A DNA stretch of 64,000 nucleotides, taken from contig NZ_CANMSJ010000001.1 of the NCBI RefSeq assembly GCF_947500605.1, positions 310,001-374,000 of the forward strand. Reading direction: 5' to 3'. The position numbers and the translations under genes are program-made. Positions 45,997 to 55,625 of the stretch are shown piece after piece (position 1 is the stretch's first letter; each line of letters begins with the position of its first letter). The DNA is from an uncultured Lacinutrix sp. (GTDB taxonomy: Bacteria; Bacteroidota; Bacteroidia; Flavobacteriales; Flavobacteriaceae). The notes beneath the pieces are model-generated. The model did no database searches. It worked only from the letters and a program-made list of their open reading frames with translations, and had not been told where the DNA came from.

Positions 45997-47985
45997 TTAA
46001 TATGCCATTAAAGTTAATAGCTCATCTTCAAACTTATCGCGCGATAAATATTGATCTTCTAATTGGTTAATAAAAGGAATAGGTGTTTCTAAACTCGCTA
46101 CGCGTTTAACAGGAGCATCTAAATGTTCGAAACAGTTTTCCATAATTAATGCCGAAACATCACTAGCAATACCACCAAATAAAGAATCTTCTTGTAAAAT
46201 AATTACTTTACCTGTTTTTTTAGCTGAAGCATAAATGGTTTCAGTATCCAAAGGTTGAAGCGAACGTAAATCTATTAAATCAGCATCAATTTCAGGATGC
46301 TTATCTAGTGTATTCATTGCCCAATGCACTGCTTGACCATAAGCAATAACAGTAATTTGTTCTCCAATTCTTAAAGTTGCTGCTTTTCCTAAAGGAATCG
46401 TGTAATACTCTGTTGGTACTTCTTGACGAATACTTCTATATAATGCTTTGTGTTCGAAGAATAACACAGGATTAGGATCGTTAATTGCAGTTGCTAATAA
46501 ACCTTTAGCATCTTTTGGAAATGCTGGATATACAACTTTTAAACCTGGTGTTTTTGTGAACCAAGCTTCGTTTGTTTGACTGTGAAAAGGTCCTGCAGCA
46601 ACTCCTGCTCCACAAGGCATACGTAATACAACGTCTGCATTCTGGTTCCAACGGTAATGCGATTTTGCAAGATAATTAACAACTGGATTAAAACCAGAAG
46701 TCACAAAATCACTAAACTGTAACTCTACAACACTTTTAATACCGGCAATACTTAAGCCCATAGCGGCTTCTATAATTGCAGATTCGCATATAGGTGTATT
46801 TCTAACGCGGTCTTTACCAAAAGCTTCTACAAAACCATCTGTAATTTTAAAAACACCACCATACTCGGCAACATCTTGTCCCATAATTACGAGGTCTTCA
46901 TGTTTTTCCATAGACTGTTTTAAGCCTTCGGAAATGGCATCAATTAAACGCAGTTCTTCTATTTTTGAATTTTCTTCAACTTCTTGGTATTCAAAACCTT
47001 GAAAAACATCATTTAATTCATTACTTATAGAGGATGTTATTTTTTCTTCAGCATCAGCTTGATCTAAATGTGTATTTAATTCAGCTTTAATTTCAGCTTT
47101 AAAAACAGCATCTTGCTCTTCTGTAAGAATTTTTTCAGAAATTAAATAAGAACGATAATTATCTATAGGGTCTTTCTTTTCCCATGTGTCCATTAAATCT
47201 TGAGGCACATATTTTGTCCCACTCGCCTCTTCATGACCACGCATTCTAAAAGTTTTAAATTCTATTAAAACAGGACGTGGATTTTTTCTTATGCTTTCGG
47301 TAATTTCAGAAATCTTAGTGTAGACTTCTAAAATGTTATTTCCGTCTATTATATGAGATTCCATGCCGTAACCTAAGGCACGATCGGCTAAATCTTTACA
47401 ATTATATTGTTCTGTAGTTGGTGTTGACAGTCCGTAACCATTATTTTCAATACAAAATAACACAGGCAATTGCCAAACCGAAGCAACGTTTAAAGCCTCG
47501 TGTATATCGCCTTCACTTGTTCCGCCTTCTCCTGTAAACACAGCTGTTACTTGGTTTTTGTTTTTAAGTTTACTTGCTAAAGCAATACCATCTGCAACTC
47601 CAAATTGAGGTCCTAAATGCGATATCATTCCAACAATGTTATACTCTTGAGTACCAAAATGAAACGAACGGTCACGACCTTTTGTAAAGCCATTGGCTTT
47701 CCCTTGCCATTGACTAAAAAGACGGTATAAAGGAATTTCTCTAGTTGTAAAAACACCTAAGTTTCTGTGCATTGGTAAAATATATTCTTCGCGTAGCATA
47801 GACATAGTTACGCCAACAGATATGGCTTCTTGTCCAATACCAGAAAACCATTTGCTAATTCTACCTTGACGTAGTAAAATAAGCATCTTTTCCTCTATTA
47901 AACGTGGTTTTAACATTGCTTTGTATAGAGAAATCTTAGTCTCTGCAGTAAGCTTTGTTTTTTTGTACTTTATATTAGATTTCAT
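45997..47985 (-). CDS. Branched-chain keto-acid dehydrogenase-type E1, alpha and beta subunits fused
   Basis: This is a 662-residue TPP-dependent decarboxylase with the alpha subunit (about 1-320) fused to beta (about 340-662). The alpha part has the TPP/Mg motif GEGGTSEGDIHEALNVASVWQLP followed by ENNGYGLS; the beta part has IMGQDVAEYGGVF, PCGAGVAAGPFHSQ and the C-terminal LQEDSLFGGIASDVSALI. It probably supplies acyl-CoA from branched-chain keto-acids for iso fatty acids; pyruvate or oxoglutarate E1 is less likely. The E2 and E3 genes are not in this window. Confidence 0.9.
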   Translation of the reverse strand: MKSNIKYKKTKLTAETKISLYKAMLKPRLIEEKMLILLRQGRISKWFSGIGQEAISVGVTMSMLREEYILPMHRNLGVFTTREIPLYRLFSQWQGKANGFTKGRDRSFHFGTQEYNIVGMISHLGPQFGVADGIALASKLKNKNQVTAVFTGEGGTSEGDIHEALNVASVWQLPVLFCIENNGYGLSTPTTEQYNCKDLADRALGYGMESHIIDGNNILEVYTKISEITESIRKNPRPVLIEFKTFRMRGHEEASGTKYVPQDLMDTWEKKDPIDNYRSYLISEKILTEEQDAVFKAEIKAELNTHLDQADAEEKITSSISNELNDVFQGFEYQEVEENSKIEELRLIDAISEGLKQSMEKHEDLVIMGQDVAEYGGVFKITDGFVEAFGKDRVRNTPICESAIIEAAMGLSIAGIKSVVELQFSDFVTSGFNPVVNYLAKSHYRWNQNADVVLRMPCGAGVAAGPFHSQTNEAWFTKTPGLKVVYPAFPKDAKGLLATAINDPNPVLFFEHKALYRSIRQEVPTEYYTIPLGKAATLRIGEQITVIAYGQAVHWAMNTLDKHPEIDADLIDLRSLQPLDTETIYASAKKTGKVIILQEDSLFGGIASDVSALIMENCFEHLDAPVKRVASLETPIPFINQLEDQYLSRDKFEDELLTLMAY

Positions 47986-48169
47986 TTGTATTCACTTTAG
48001 TGTTTCAATCTTTAGCTATTGTATTTTGGTGCAAAATTTATAACTTAAGATTGAGCGTTGCTTGCTTATTTGGGCAACACAAATAACGTTTGTCAAATAT
48101 AACATTATTGCATAATAATTAATTATTGAGGCTAAAAATTATTGATTATTAATTCTGCTATCTTTTCTT

Positions 48170-48177
48170 TACATTTG
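48170..48177 (+). promoter_or_regulatory. Bacteroidota -7 box (TACATTTG) for the dioxygenase gene
   Basis: It is a perfect TAnnTTTG, 31 bases before the ATG at 48208. A TTG at 48142-48144 is a possible but distant -33 element. Confidence 0.55.
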
Positions 48178-48207
48178 TATATAGATGATTAATAAATTAT
48201 AGTAGAA

Positions 48208-49155
48208 ATGACGAGTATACCAAGTGTTAATTTACAAGATTTTCTTTCTGATGATCCAAAGAGAAAACAAAAATTTATAGATGAAATAGGAAAAGCCTAT
48301 CAAGAGATTGGGTTTGTTGCCTTAAAAGGACATTTTTTAGACGATAAGCTAGTTGATGGTTTATATTCTGAAATTAAAAACTTTTTCGATTTACCAGTAG
48401 AAACGAAACAAGGTTATGAAATACCTGGTATTGGTGGTCAGCGTGGTTATATTTCTTTTGGAAAAGAAAGCGCAAAAGGTAAAAAAGAAGGAGATTTAAA
48501 AGAGTTTTGGCATTTTGGACAGTATGTAGAAGACGATGCAGAACGTGCTAAAGAATATCCAGAAAATGTAGATGTAAAAGAGTTACCTGCATTTAACGAA
48601 GCAGGAAAAGAAACTTACCAAATGCTTGAAAAAACAGCAAAATATGTATTAAGAGCATTAGCGCTTCATTTAGATTTAGATGAAACGTATTTTGATAATT
48701 ACATACATAATGGTAATTCTATATTAAGACCAATACATTACCCACCAATTACTGAAGAGCCTAAAGCAGCAGAACGTGCAGCGGCACATGGAGATATTAA
48801 TTTAATCACCTTATTAATGGGTGCTCAAGGTCGTGGTTTGCAAGTGCAAAACCATGAAGGCGAATGGATTGATGCTATTGCAGAGCCAGACGAGTTAATG
48901 ATTAATGTTGGCGATATGTTATCAAGACATACTAATAACAAGTTAAAATCGACAATACACCGTGTAATCAATCCGCCAAAAGAACTTTGGGGAACTAGCC
49001 GCTACTCTATTCCGTTTTTTATGCATCCAATAAGCGAAATGAAATTAGATGTTTTAGAAAGTTGTATAGATGAAGAAAACCCAAAACAATTTGATGATAT
49101 TACTGCTGGAGAGTTTTTAAATCAGCGCTTAATAGAATTAGGATTAAAAAAATAA
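48208..49155 (+). CDS. Isopenicillin-N-synthase-like Fe(II)/2-oxoglutarate dioxygenase
   Basis: This is a 315-residue non-haem iron dioxygenase. The N-terminal DIOX_N part starts IPSVNLQDFLSDD; the iron ligands are in HGDINLITLLMG (His, Asp) and STIHRVINPP (His), with RYSIPFFMHP supplying the oxoglutarate-binding Arg-x-Ser. The length matches the family. The substrate is unknown; such enzymes hydroxylate small molecules. It is monocistronic with its own promoter. Confidence 0.88.
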   Translation: MTSIPSVNLQDFLSDDPKRKQKFIDEIGKAYQEIGFVALKGHFLDDKLVDGLYSEIKNFFDLPVETKQGYEIPGIGGQRGYISFGKESAKGKKEGDLKEFWHFGQYVEDDAERAKEYPENVDVKELPAFNEAGKETYQMLEKTAKYVLRALALHLDLDETYFDNYIHNGNSILRPIHYPPITEEPKAAERAAAHGDINLITLLMGAQGRGLQVQNHEGEWIDAIAEPDELMINVGDMLSRHTNNKLKSTIHRVINPPKELWGTSRYSIPFFMHPISEMKLDVLESCIDEENPKQFDDITAGEFLNQRLIELGLKK

Positions 49156-49164
49156 GTAGTTAGT

Positions 49165-49217
49165 AAACAGTCTTCAGCTTTCAGTCGTAATCTATGCGAA
49201 TTGACTGAAGACTGTTT
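49165..49217. repeat. Perfect 13-bp inverted repeat
   Basis: AAACAGTCTTCAG pairs with CTGAAGACTGTTT across a 27-base loop. It looks like a decayed palindromic repeat and has no T tract, so it is not called a terminator. Confidence 0.6.
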
Positions 49218-49240
49218 GCTTAACGCTGAATACTAAAAAG

Positions 49241-49567
49241 ATGGATTTAAAAGATCAGCTAAAAAACCTTTTTCCAGAACACGAAGAAAAGGAAGTAGAA
49301 ATAACTAAGGAGGACAAAGGGCTTTGGTTACAAGACGATCCTATTATTTGTAAATACGAAAAACGAAAAGGTAAGCCTATTACTATTTTAGAAGGTTATA
49401 CTGGAGCTACTGAAGATTTTAAAGCTTTAGCTAAAGAATTGAAGCAAAAATTAAGTGTTGGCGGAAGCTTTAAAGATGATAAGATTATTATTCAGGGCGA
49501 CTATCGCGATAAAATTATGGCGATGTTAAAAGAAAAAGGTTTTAATGTAAAACGTGTTGGAGGTTAA
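49241..49567 (+). CDS. SUI1/YciH-type translation initiation factor
   Basis: This is a 108-residue SUI1-domain protein, the bacterial YciH kind, related to eukaryotic eIF1. Motifs are CKYEKRKGKPITILEGYTG and SFKDDKIIIQGDYRDKIMAMLKEKGF. In E. coli YciH affects start-codon fidelity and stress translation. It overlaps or abuts DUF1835 (next start 49572, four bases after the stop), suggesting a shared transcript. Confidence 0.9.
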   Translation: MDLKDQLKNLFPEHEEKEVEITKEDKGLWLQDDPIICKYEKRKGKPITILEGYTGATEDFKALAKELKQKLSVGGSFKDDKIIIQGDYRDKIMAMLKEKGFNVKRVGG

Positions 49568-49571
49568 TTTT

Positions 49572-50516
49572 ATGTCTAAAAAAACATTACATGTTACTAA
49601 CGGTGGTAGTTTAACAGATTTTCTTAAAAAGGAAAACTACGAAGGAGAATTGGTTACATGGCACGAAATGCTATGCGAAGGCCCTACCGAAAAAGAAATT
49701 AATACAGAATCCTTTTTTAAAGTAAGAAAAGCTTTTTTAGAATCTGTTTATGAAATAGAATACGATACCGTTAAAATAAAGACAGAAATAGATAAGCTAG
49801 ACGCTGTTAACGATTATGAAGAAGTAGTCCTTTGGTTTGAATACGATTTGTTTTGCCACATTAACTTAATTGCAGTCATTAGTTTATTAAAACAAAAACA
49901 AGTAAGAGTACCAATATACTTAGTTTGTAGCGGTCGTGTTGAAAACGAAAAAGGTCTTAAAGGCTTAGCGGAATTAACTGCTAAACAGTTAAAAGAACAC
50001 TATCAAAATAAAGTAGAACTTACTATCGACGATATTGCTTTGGCTCAAAAAGCTTGGCGTATTTATTGCGAAAACGATCATAACTTATTAAAACCTTTAA
50101 TAACCAGACCGTCTAATTTTAAATACCTAAGTAATTGTTTAAAAGCACACTTAAAACGTTTCCCAGATACAAGAAGTGGTTTGAGTACTTTAGAATATCA
50201 TATTTTAACACTAATAAAAGAACATAATATAAAATCACGTCATCATTTAGAAGGTTACGTGTTGCATTATCAAGGCTTTTATGGCTTTGGAGACATGCAA
50301 ATTGTTAGGATAATAGATGGCTTAGCACTATTTTATAATGAAGAAGAAGTAGATGTTTTATCATTGAACAGAGATGGACATCTTGCGTTAGAACACCAAA
50401 AGAATTTCAGAAAAGCACTCGATTGTAATTTTGTGTTTGGAGGCGTTAATAAACGAGAATTTCAGTTTGATAAAAAAGCAAATAAATTGATTAAAAACAC
50501 AGTGAATGCCAATTAA
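49572..50516 (+). CDS. DUF1835 domain protein
   Basis: The track start (49554) overlaps the SUI1 gene; the ATG at 49572 begins right at the family start KTLHVTNGGSLTDFL, so it is preferred (314 residues). The DUF1835 core includes GELVTWHEMLCEGPT and VVLWFEYDLFCHINL. The function is unknown. Its end overlaps the next ATG by 11 bases, so translation is likely coupled to the phosphorylase. Confidence 0.85.
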   Translation: MSKKTLHVTNGGSLTDFLKKENYEGELVTWHEMLCEGPTEKEINTESFFKVRKAFLESVYEIEYDTVKIKTEIDKLDAVNDYEEVVLWFEYDLFCHINLIAVISLLKQKQVRVPIYLVCSGRVENEKGLKGLAELTAKQLKEHYQNKVELTIDDIALAQKAWRIYCENDHNLLKPLITRPSNFKYLSNCLKAHLKRFPDTRSGLSTLEYHILTLIKEHNIKSRHHLEGYVLHYQGFYGFGDMQIVRIIDGLALFYNEEEVDVLSLNRDGHLALEHQKNFRKALDCNFVFGGVNKREFQFDKKANKLIKNTVNAN

Positions 50517-51375
50517 AGATTCAGAATTAATATTAAATCCAGATGGAAGTGTTTATCACTTAAATCTAAGACCAGAACATTTAGCGAATACTATTATTAC
50601 TGTTGGTGATCCCGACCGTGTAGCTAATGTTACTAAACATTTTGATACTATAGAATTCGAAACAAGAAAACGAGAATTTCATACACAAACAGGAACTTAT
50701 AAAGGAAAACGTATCACAGTAATTTCTACTGGTATTGGTACAGATAATATAGATATTGTTTTTAACGAGTTAGATGCTTTAGTAAACATCGATTTAGAAA
50801 CAAGAGAAATTAAAAAAGAATTGACAGCACTTACTATTGTTCGTGTTGGGACTTCTGGTTCTATTCAAAAAGAGATTCCTGTTGATTCTATTGTAATTAG
50901 CGAAATGGCTGCTGGTTTCGATAGTTTACTTCATTTTTATGATAGCGAAGCGTTTCAGAATAAAGATATTTCTAATGCTTTAATGGAACATACAAATTGG
51001 TATAAAGCAAAGTCCGATCCTTATGTTGTTCAATGCGATGCAGGTTTATTAAAACAATTAAGCTCAAGTAAAACAGTTACAGGATTTACTGCTACTAACG
51101 TTGGTTTTTACGGCCCTCAAGGTAGAGTTTTACGTTTAGCACTTCAGGATAACGATTTAAACGATAAATTAGCTAACTTTAATTTTAACGGTAAAACCAT
51201 TACTAATCTAGAAATGGAAACGGCCGGAATTTACGGTATTTCTAAACTTTTAGGACACAAAGCGTTATCTATGAATGCAATCATAGCTAATCGTGCTTCA
51301 GGAAAATTTAGCGAGAATCCAAATAAAATAGTTGAAGAACTAATCACTTATACCTTAAATAAATTAGTTGAGTAG
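50506..51375 (+). CDS. Nucleoside phosphorylase (uridine phosphorylase-like)
   Basis: This is a 289-residue PNP/UDP-family phosphorylase that cleaves nucleosides with phosphate. Family motifs are TVGDPDRVANVTKHF, the substrate-site ISTGIGTDNIDIV, VGTSGSIQ, and LEMETAGIYGISKLLGH near the end. The acidic Glu-Met-Glu is the ribose-binding motif. Bases preferred are not resolvable, although the length fits uridine phosphorylases. It belongs to the SUI1-DUF1835 transcript. Confidence 0.88.
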   Translation: MPIKDSELILNPDGSVYHLNLRPEHLANTIITVGDPDRVANVTKHFDTIEFETRKREFHTQTGTYKGKRITVISTGIGTDNIDIVFNELDALVNIDLETREIKKELTALTIVRVGTSGSIQKEIPVDSIVISEMAAGFDSLLHFYDSEAFQNKDISNALMEHTNWYKAKSDPYVVQCDAGLLKQLSSSKTVTGFTATNVGFYGPQGRVLRLALQDNDLNDKLANFNFNGKTITNLEMETAGIYGISKLLGHKALSMNAIIANRASGKFSENPNKIVEELITYTLNKLVE

Positions 51376-51434
51376 TTTCTTAAATTACTAACATTATATT
51401 TAAGTAAAATGATAACGTTGCGACTAAGCATTTT

Positions 51435-51442
51435 TACATTTG
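51435..51442 (+). promoter_or_regulatory. Bacteroidota -7 box (TACATTTG)
   Basis: A perfect TAnnTTTG lies 71 bases before the ATG at 51513. The TTG at 51418-51420 is too close for a usual -33. Confidence 0.5.
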
Positions 51443-51470
51443 CAAAATCGTAACAAACAAATAAGATTAC

Positions 51471-51490
51471 CGCTAAAGTTTATTTTAGCG
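51471..51490 (+). promoter_or_regulatory. Leader hairpin before the binding-protein-like gene
   Basis: The perfect 7-bp stem CGCTAAA/TTTAGCG with a six-base loop lies in the predicted 5' leader, 22 bases before the ATG. There is no T tract, so it is not a terminator; it may be structural or regulatory. Confidence 0.4.
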
Positions 51491-51512
51491 CAGTTGAAAG
51501 ACGGAATTTACT

Positions 51513-52367
51513 ATGAAAACAATAAACATTGGTGGTGTACCAGAGCATTTTAATTTAGCTTGGTATTTAGGACTTAAAAATGCCGAGTATAAAGATGCAG
51601 ATATAAACCTACGTTGGAAAGATTACTTTGGCGGTACAGGTGCTATGTGTAAAGGGCTTAGAGATGGGACTATTGATATGGCGGTTATTTTAACTGAAGG
51701 TATTGTTAAAGACATTATAGACGGAAACAAATCTAAAATTGTTCAAGTTTTTGTAGAAACGCCTCTAATTTGGGGAATTCATGTAGCAGAAAAATCAGAA
51801 TACAAGACAATAGAAGATGTAAAAGGAACCAAAGCAGCAATTAGTCGTTATGGTTCTGGATCTCATTTAATGGCCTATATAAATGCTCAAAACAACGGTT
51901 GGGATATTGAAAAGGATCTGGATTTCGAGGTTATAAAAAACCTAGATGGTGCTGTAGAAGGTTTAACCGAAGGCAAAGCCGATTACTTCATGTGGGAGAA
52001 ATTCACCACTAAACCATTAGTAGATAATGGTACGTTTAGACGTATCGATAATTGCCCAAGTCCGTGGCCATGTTTCGTTATCGCTGTTAGAGAAGACTTT
52101 TTAAAAACTAACAAAGAAGATGTTAAAACTATTTTAGATATAGTAAATAATACTACAGCAGAGTTTAAAGACATTCCAAGTATCGATAGAATGATTGCAA
52201 ACCGTTACGAACAAGAAATTGAAGATGTACAAGAATGGTTGAGTCTTACGGAATGGTCTCAAGAAAACATTTCTAAAGAAACTATTAATAAAGTTCAAGA
52301 CGAATTATTAGCCTTAAATATTATTCCTGAGAAATGGGATTATAAAGATTTAGTTGAGACTTTATAA
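51513..52367 (+). CDS. NMT1/THI5-like substrate-binding-fold protein without signal peptide
   Basis: This is a 284-residue periplasmic-binding-protein fold. Motifs resemble the NMT1/THI5-ABC family: IGGVPEHFNLAWYLGL, GDGTIDMAV-type DGTIDMAVILTEG, and EGKADYFMWEKF. There is no export signal, so it probably acts in the cytosol as an enzyme-like or sensor-like protein rather than a transport component; no ABC genes are adjacent. The ligand is unknown. Confidence 0.75.
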   Translation: MKTINIGGVPEHFNLAWYLGLKNAEYKDADINLRWKDYFGGTGAMCKGLRDGTIDMAVILTEGIVKDIIDGNKSKIVQVFVETPLIWGIHVAEKSEYKTIEDVKGTKAAISRYGSGSHLMAYINAQNNGWDIEKDLDFEVIKNLDGAVEGLTEGKADYFMWEKFTTKPLVDNGTFRRIDNCPSPWPCFVIAVREDFLKTNKEDVKTILDIVNNTTAEFKDIPSIDRMIANRYEQEIEDVQEWLSLTEWSQENISKETINKVQDELLALNIIPEKWDYKDLVETL

Positions 52368-52373
52368 ATATTA

Positions 52374-52602
52374 TTAACTCCTCTTTCTTTCCATTTCTAA
52401 GGAAATGAAAATTCATTGCTCCTCTTAAAATAAGAGGAGAGCCAGTAAAATTCAACTTCAATACAAAGTATAGAAAACCAGAACTTCTGTATTAACAAAA
52501 GTCAATAAATAAAAAAGAAGAATAATCTAGCACAGTTCCTCTCTTTAGTCAAAGAGAGGTAGGTTTTCAAAGGAAAAACGGAGAGTTTGAAGAAAAAAAG
52601 CA
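52374..52602. repeat. Decayed intergenic repeat family, copy B
   Basis: It aligns with 28990-29216 as described there. This copy keeps better palindromes: CTCCTCTTAAAATAAGAGGAG, and CCTCTCTTTAGTCAAAGAGAGG, both perfect or nearly so. It fills the gap between two convergent gene ends. Confidence 0.7.
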
Positions 52603-52616
52603 AAGTGATTTTCAAC

Positions 52617-53282
52617 CTACCACTCCACTCCAACCAAACCAAGTTTCTCCAACAAAACATTAGTCTCACTAAAATGTTTGTTACCAAACCAATACCCACG
52701 ATTAGCACTCAAAGGAGAAGGATGACCAGACTCTAAAATATGATGCTTCTTTTTATCAATCAGCTTTGCTTTTTTCTTAGCAAAACCTCCCCAAAGTAAA
52801 AATACAACATTCTCTTTTTTATCACTTATAGTTTTAATAACAGCATCAGTAAACGTTTCCCAGCCTTGTTTTTGGTGACTTCCAGCTTCATGCGCACGAA
52901 CCGTTAAAGTCGCATTCAGCAAAAACACACCTTGTTCTGCCCAACGTTCTAGATTTCCACTTATAGGATAAGCAATACCTAAATCGGTTTCAATTTCCTT
53001 AAAAATATTGATTAACGAAGGTGGATGTTTCACACCATCATTAACACTAAAACACAAACCATTGGCTTGATTGTAATTATGATAAGGATCTTGACCAATA
53101 ATAACAACCTTTAAATCGTTGAAATGGCATTTTTCAAAAGCATTAAAAATTAGGTTTTCAGGTGGGAAACATTGTGTTTCGGCATATTGACTCGTTACAA
53201 AAGTCATTAAATCCTTAAAATACGGACTATCAAATTCTGTTTGCAATTGCAATTTCCAACTTTCGTGAATACTTGGCTTCAT
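52617..53282 (-). CDS. ung: Uracil-DNA glycosylase, family 1
   Basis: This is a 221-residue enzyme that removes uracil from DNA as the first step of base-excision repair. The catalytic motif is VVIIGQDPYHNYNQANGLCFSV, with the water-activating Asp, and the second motif is HPSPLSANRGYWFGNKHFSETN, with the intercalating loop. Length and order match E. coli Ung. It has no partner genes nearby. Confidence 0.97.
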   Translation of the reverse strand: MKPSIHESWKLQLQTEFDSPYFKDLMTFVTSQYAETQCFPPENLIFNAFEKCHFNDLKVVIIGQDPYHNYNQANGLCFSVNDGVKHPPSLINIFKEIETDLGIAYPISGNLERWAEQGVFLLNATLTVRAHEAGSHQKQGWETFTDAVIKTISDKKENVVFLLWGGFAKKKAKLIDKKKHHILESGHPSPLSANRGYWFGNKHFSETNVLLEKLGLVGVEW

Positions 53283-53358
53283 AACTTTTAAATATCAACT
53301 ATTAAATTCAGCACAAAATAATACTATCTTTAAGATCTATACCAATCTAAACTATTAA

Positions 53359-53874
53359 ATGACGATTAAAAACGCAACAATCCATGACATTGAAGCCATA
53401 TTTAAACTCTATAAAATAGCTTCAAACTACCAAAAGGCAAAGAAAACCGTTGTAGTTTGGCCAGATTTCGAGCGTGAATTAGTAGAAAATGAAATCACCC
53501 AAAACAGACAATTCAAACTCATTATAGACGGCGAAATTGCTTGTGTTTGGGCAGTTGCGTTTAAAGACGATCAAATTTGGGAAAACAGTAAAAACGATAA
53601 AGCCATTTATATTCATCGTATTGCAACAAATCCGGAGTTTAGAGGACAAGAATTTGTTACTAAAATTGTAAATTGGGCCAAAATTTACGCTGTAAAAAAT
53701 GAAATAGATTTTATAAGATTAGATACTTTGGGACACAACACCAAGCTCATTTCATATTACGGAAAAGCAGGTTTCAATTTCTTAGGAATGTTTACCTTAA
53801 ATAATACAAAGGGATTACCAGATCATTATCACAATCAGCCAGCAGCGCTATTTCAAATAGAAGTTAATAAATAA
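53359..53874 (+). CDS. GNAT-family N-acetyltransferase
   Basis: This is a 171-residue acetyl-CoA-dependent transferase. The acetyl-CoA loop reads IHRIATNPEFRGQEFVTKIV, and the late LDTLGHNTKLISYYGKAGFNFLG is typical of the family. The target amine is not predictable. It is divergent from ung with a short spacer. Confidence 0.88.
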   Translation: MTIKNATIHDIEAIFKLYKIASNYQKAKKTVVVWPDFERELVENEITQNRQFKLIIDGEIACVWAVAFKDDQIWENSKNDKAIYIHRIATNPEFRGQEFVTKIVNWAKIYAVKNEIDFIRLDTLGHNTKLISYYGKAGFNFLGMFTLNNTKGLPDHYHNQPAALFQIEVNK

Positions 53875-53877
53875 GAT

Positions 53878-53925
53878 TTTCCGTCTACGCGGAAATAAAA
53901 TTACAAGCGTCCCGCTTTCTCGGGA
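53878..53925. repeat. Pair of short palindromes (TTTCCG..CGGAAA and TCCCG..CGGGA)
   Basis: Two small hairpins lie between the GNAT and YfcC genes. This GC-rich paired type recurs between flavobacterial genes in my experience and reads as a decayed repeat, not as a terminator. Confidence 0.45.
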
Positions 53926-53932
53926 AATCGAT

Positions 53933-55426
53933 ATGAAGAACATTAAATTTCCAACAGCACAAACCATTTTACTTATTATTGCTGCACTTGTAACATTGCT
54001 AACTTGGCTTGTTCCTGCAGGAAAATACGATACTTTGGTTTACAATACAGACACTAATAACTTTACACAAGCAAGCACAGAGAAATCTATAAATCTGCCA
54101 GCAACACAAGAAACATTAGATGCATTAGCTATAAAAATACCATTAGAGAAATTTACTGGAGGCGATATTTATAAAGCAATTAATATTCCAAACACATATA
54201 AAAAACTAGAAGCTAGACCACAAGGTGTTTTTGAGTTTATTAAATCGCCTGTAAAAGGAATAATAGAATCTGCCGAAATCATTTTTTTAGTCTTAATTAT
54301 TGGAGGTCTAATTGGTATTATAAACAGCACAGGCGCTTTTGATGCTGGTATTTCGTGGTTAACCGATAAATTAAAAGGTTACGAATTTATACTAATCATT
54401 TTAGTAACACTTTTAATATCTATTGGAGGCACAACGTTTGGTTTAGCAGAAGAAACCATGGCCTTCTTCCCTATTTTAATACCCGTCTTTTTAGCCGCAA
54501 AATATGATGCTTTGGTTGGTGTTGCTTGTATTTTTATTGGCTCTTCCATTGGTACCATGTGCTCGACCGTAAATCCGTTTAGTACAATGATAGCAAGTGA
54601 TGCTGCTGGAATAAATTGGACTACAGGATTAGCAGGTAGAATACTAATGCTTTCGGCGTGTTTACTAATTTCCATTGGATACATTTTAAGATATGCAAAA
54701 CGTGTAAAAAATGATCCTTCAAAATCTATTATTTACGATGAAAGAGACGAAATAATGGCACTTTTTGGTAAAGGAGAAGCAGAAAGTGTTCAATTTACAA
54801 CGCGCCTTCGTATTTCATTATTTGTTTTTGCAGCTTGTTTTATAATCATGATTGCCGGAGTATCAATGTACGGTTGGTATTTACAAGAAATGTCTGCAAC
54901 CTTTTTAGTAGGTGCTATTTTAATAGGTATTGTTTCAAAAATTAAAGAATCTACGTTTGTCGATACTTTTGTAAAAGGCGCAGGAGATTTATTAGGTGTG
55001 GCATTAATTATAGGTATTGCAAGAGGAATAACGGTAATTATGGACGATGGAATGATTAGCGACACCATGTTATATTACGCCAGTGATGTTACCAACGGCA
55101 TGAATAAAGGTGTATTTGCAAGTGCCATGACAGGTATTTACGCTGTACTCTCTTTCTTTATTCCAAGTTCATCTGGAATGGCAGTTTTAACCATGCCAAT
55201 TATGTCGCCTTTAGCAGATGGCGTTGGTGTAGGAAGAGAAATTGTAGTAAACGCATACCAATACGGAATGGGTTTATTTTACTTAATAAACCCAACAGGA
55301 TTAATATTAGCTTCTTTAGCAATAGTAAAAGTAGGATACGATAAATGGCTTAAATTTATCATGCCGTTGTTTATTACTTTGGTTGTATTTACTTTATTAG
55401 TCATGACGGTTTCCGTATATTTATAG
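53933..55426 (+). CDS. YfcC-family membrane carrier (C4-dicarboxylate anaerobic carrier type)
   Basis: This is a 497-residue polytopic transporter with about 12 membrane segments. It starts with FPTAQTILLIIAALVTLLTWLVPAGKYD, characteristic of YfcC, and has FGLAEETMAFFPILIPVFLAAKYD and STVNPFSTMIASDAAGI. A large loop between the first and second segments matches the family. Proposed substrates include amino acids or dicarboxylates; it is not resolved here. Confidence 0.85.
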   Translation: MKNIKFPTAQTILLIIAALVTLLTWLVPAGKYDTLVYNTDTNNFTQASTEKSINLPATQETLDALAIKIPLEKFTGGDIYKAINIPNTYKKLEARPQGVFEFIKSPVKGIIESAEIIFLVLIIGGLIGIINSTGAFDAGISWLTDKLKGYEFILIILVTLLISIGGTTFGLAEETMAFFPILIPVFLAAKYDALVGVACIFIGSSIGTMCSTVNPFSTMIASDAAGINWTTGLAGRILMLSACLLISIGYILRYAKRVKNDPSKSIIYDERDEIMALFGKGEAESVQFTTRLRISLFVFAACFIIMIAGVSMYGWYLQEMSATFLVGAILIGIVSKIKESTFVDTFVKGAGDLLGVALIIGIARGITVIMDDGMISDTMLYYASDVTNGMNKGVFASAMTGIYAVLSFFIPSSSGMAVLTMPIMSPLADGVGVGREIVVNAYQYGMGLFYLINPTGLILASLAIVKVGYDKWLKFIMPLFITLVVFTLLVMTVSVYL

Positions 55427-55530
55427 TAACAAAAACAACGTGCTGCTGGTTTAGGTAAAATCAGCTATTGTAATTAAAAAGCGAACAGATCAGTTTTAAT
55501 AAAATCTGCAATGTTATTTAGTATAATGTT

Positions 55531-55580
55531 GTTACTTCGAGTGGTTTTCGAAGCATAAGAAAATTGTATCGAGAAGTCTT
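55531..55580. repeat. TTCGAGTGGTTTTCGAA-type intergenic repeat
   Basis: The sequence TTCGA-loop-TCGAA followed by TTGTATCGAGAAGT is a pattern I recall as a scattered flavobacterial intergenic repeat. It sits in the 199-base gap before the FAD monooxygenase. Confidence 0.5.
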
Positions 55581-55625
55581 TTAAAAACAGTAGCACTATA
55601 ACCAACAACACACTAAAAAAGTAGA

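Noticed and set aside
51376-51512. TPP riboswitch before the NMT1/THI5-like gene
   Set aside because: The CUGAGA-type and other conserved TPP motifs were not seen; only a simple hairpin is present.
52502-52708. 68-codon minus-strand ORF overlapping ung and the repeat
   Set aside because: It lies in the frame shadow of ung and inside the decayed repeat.
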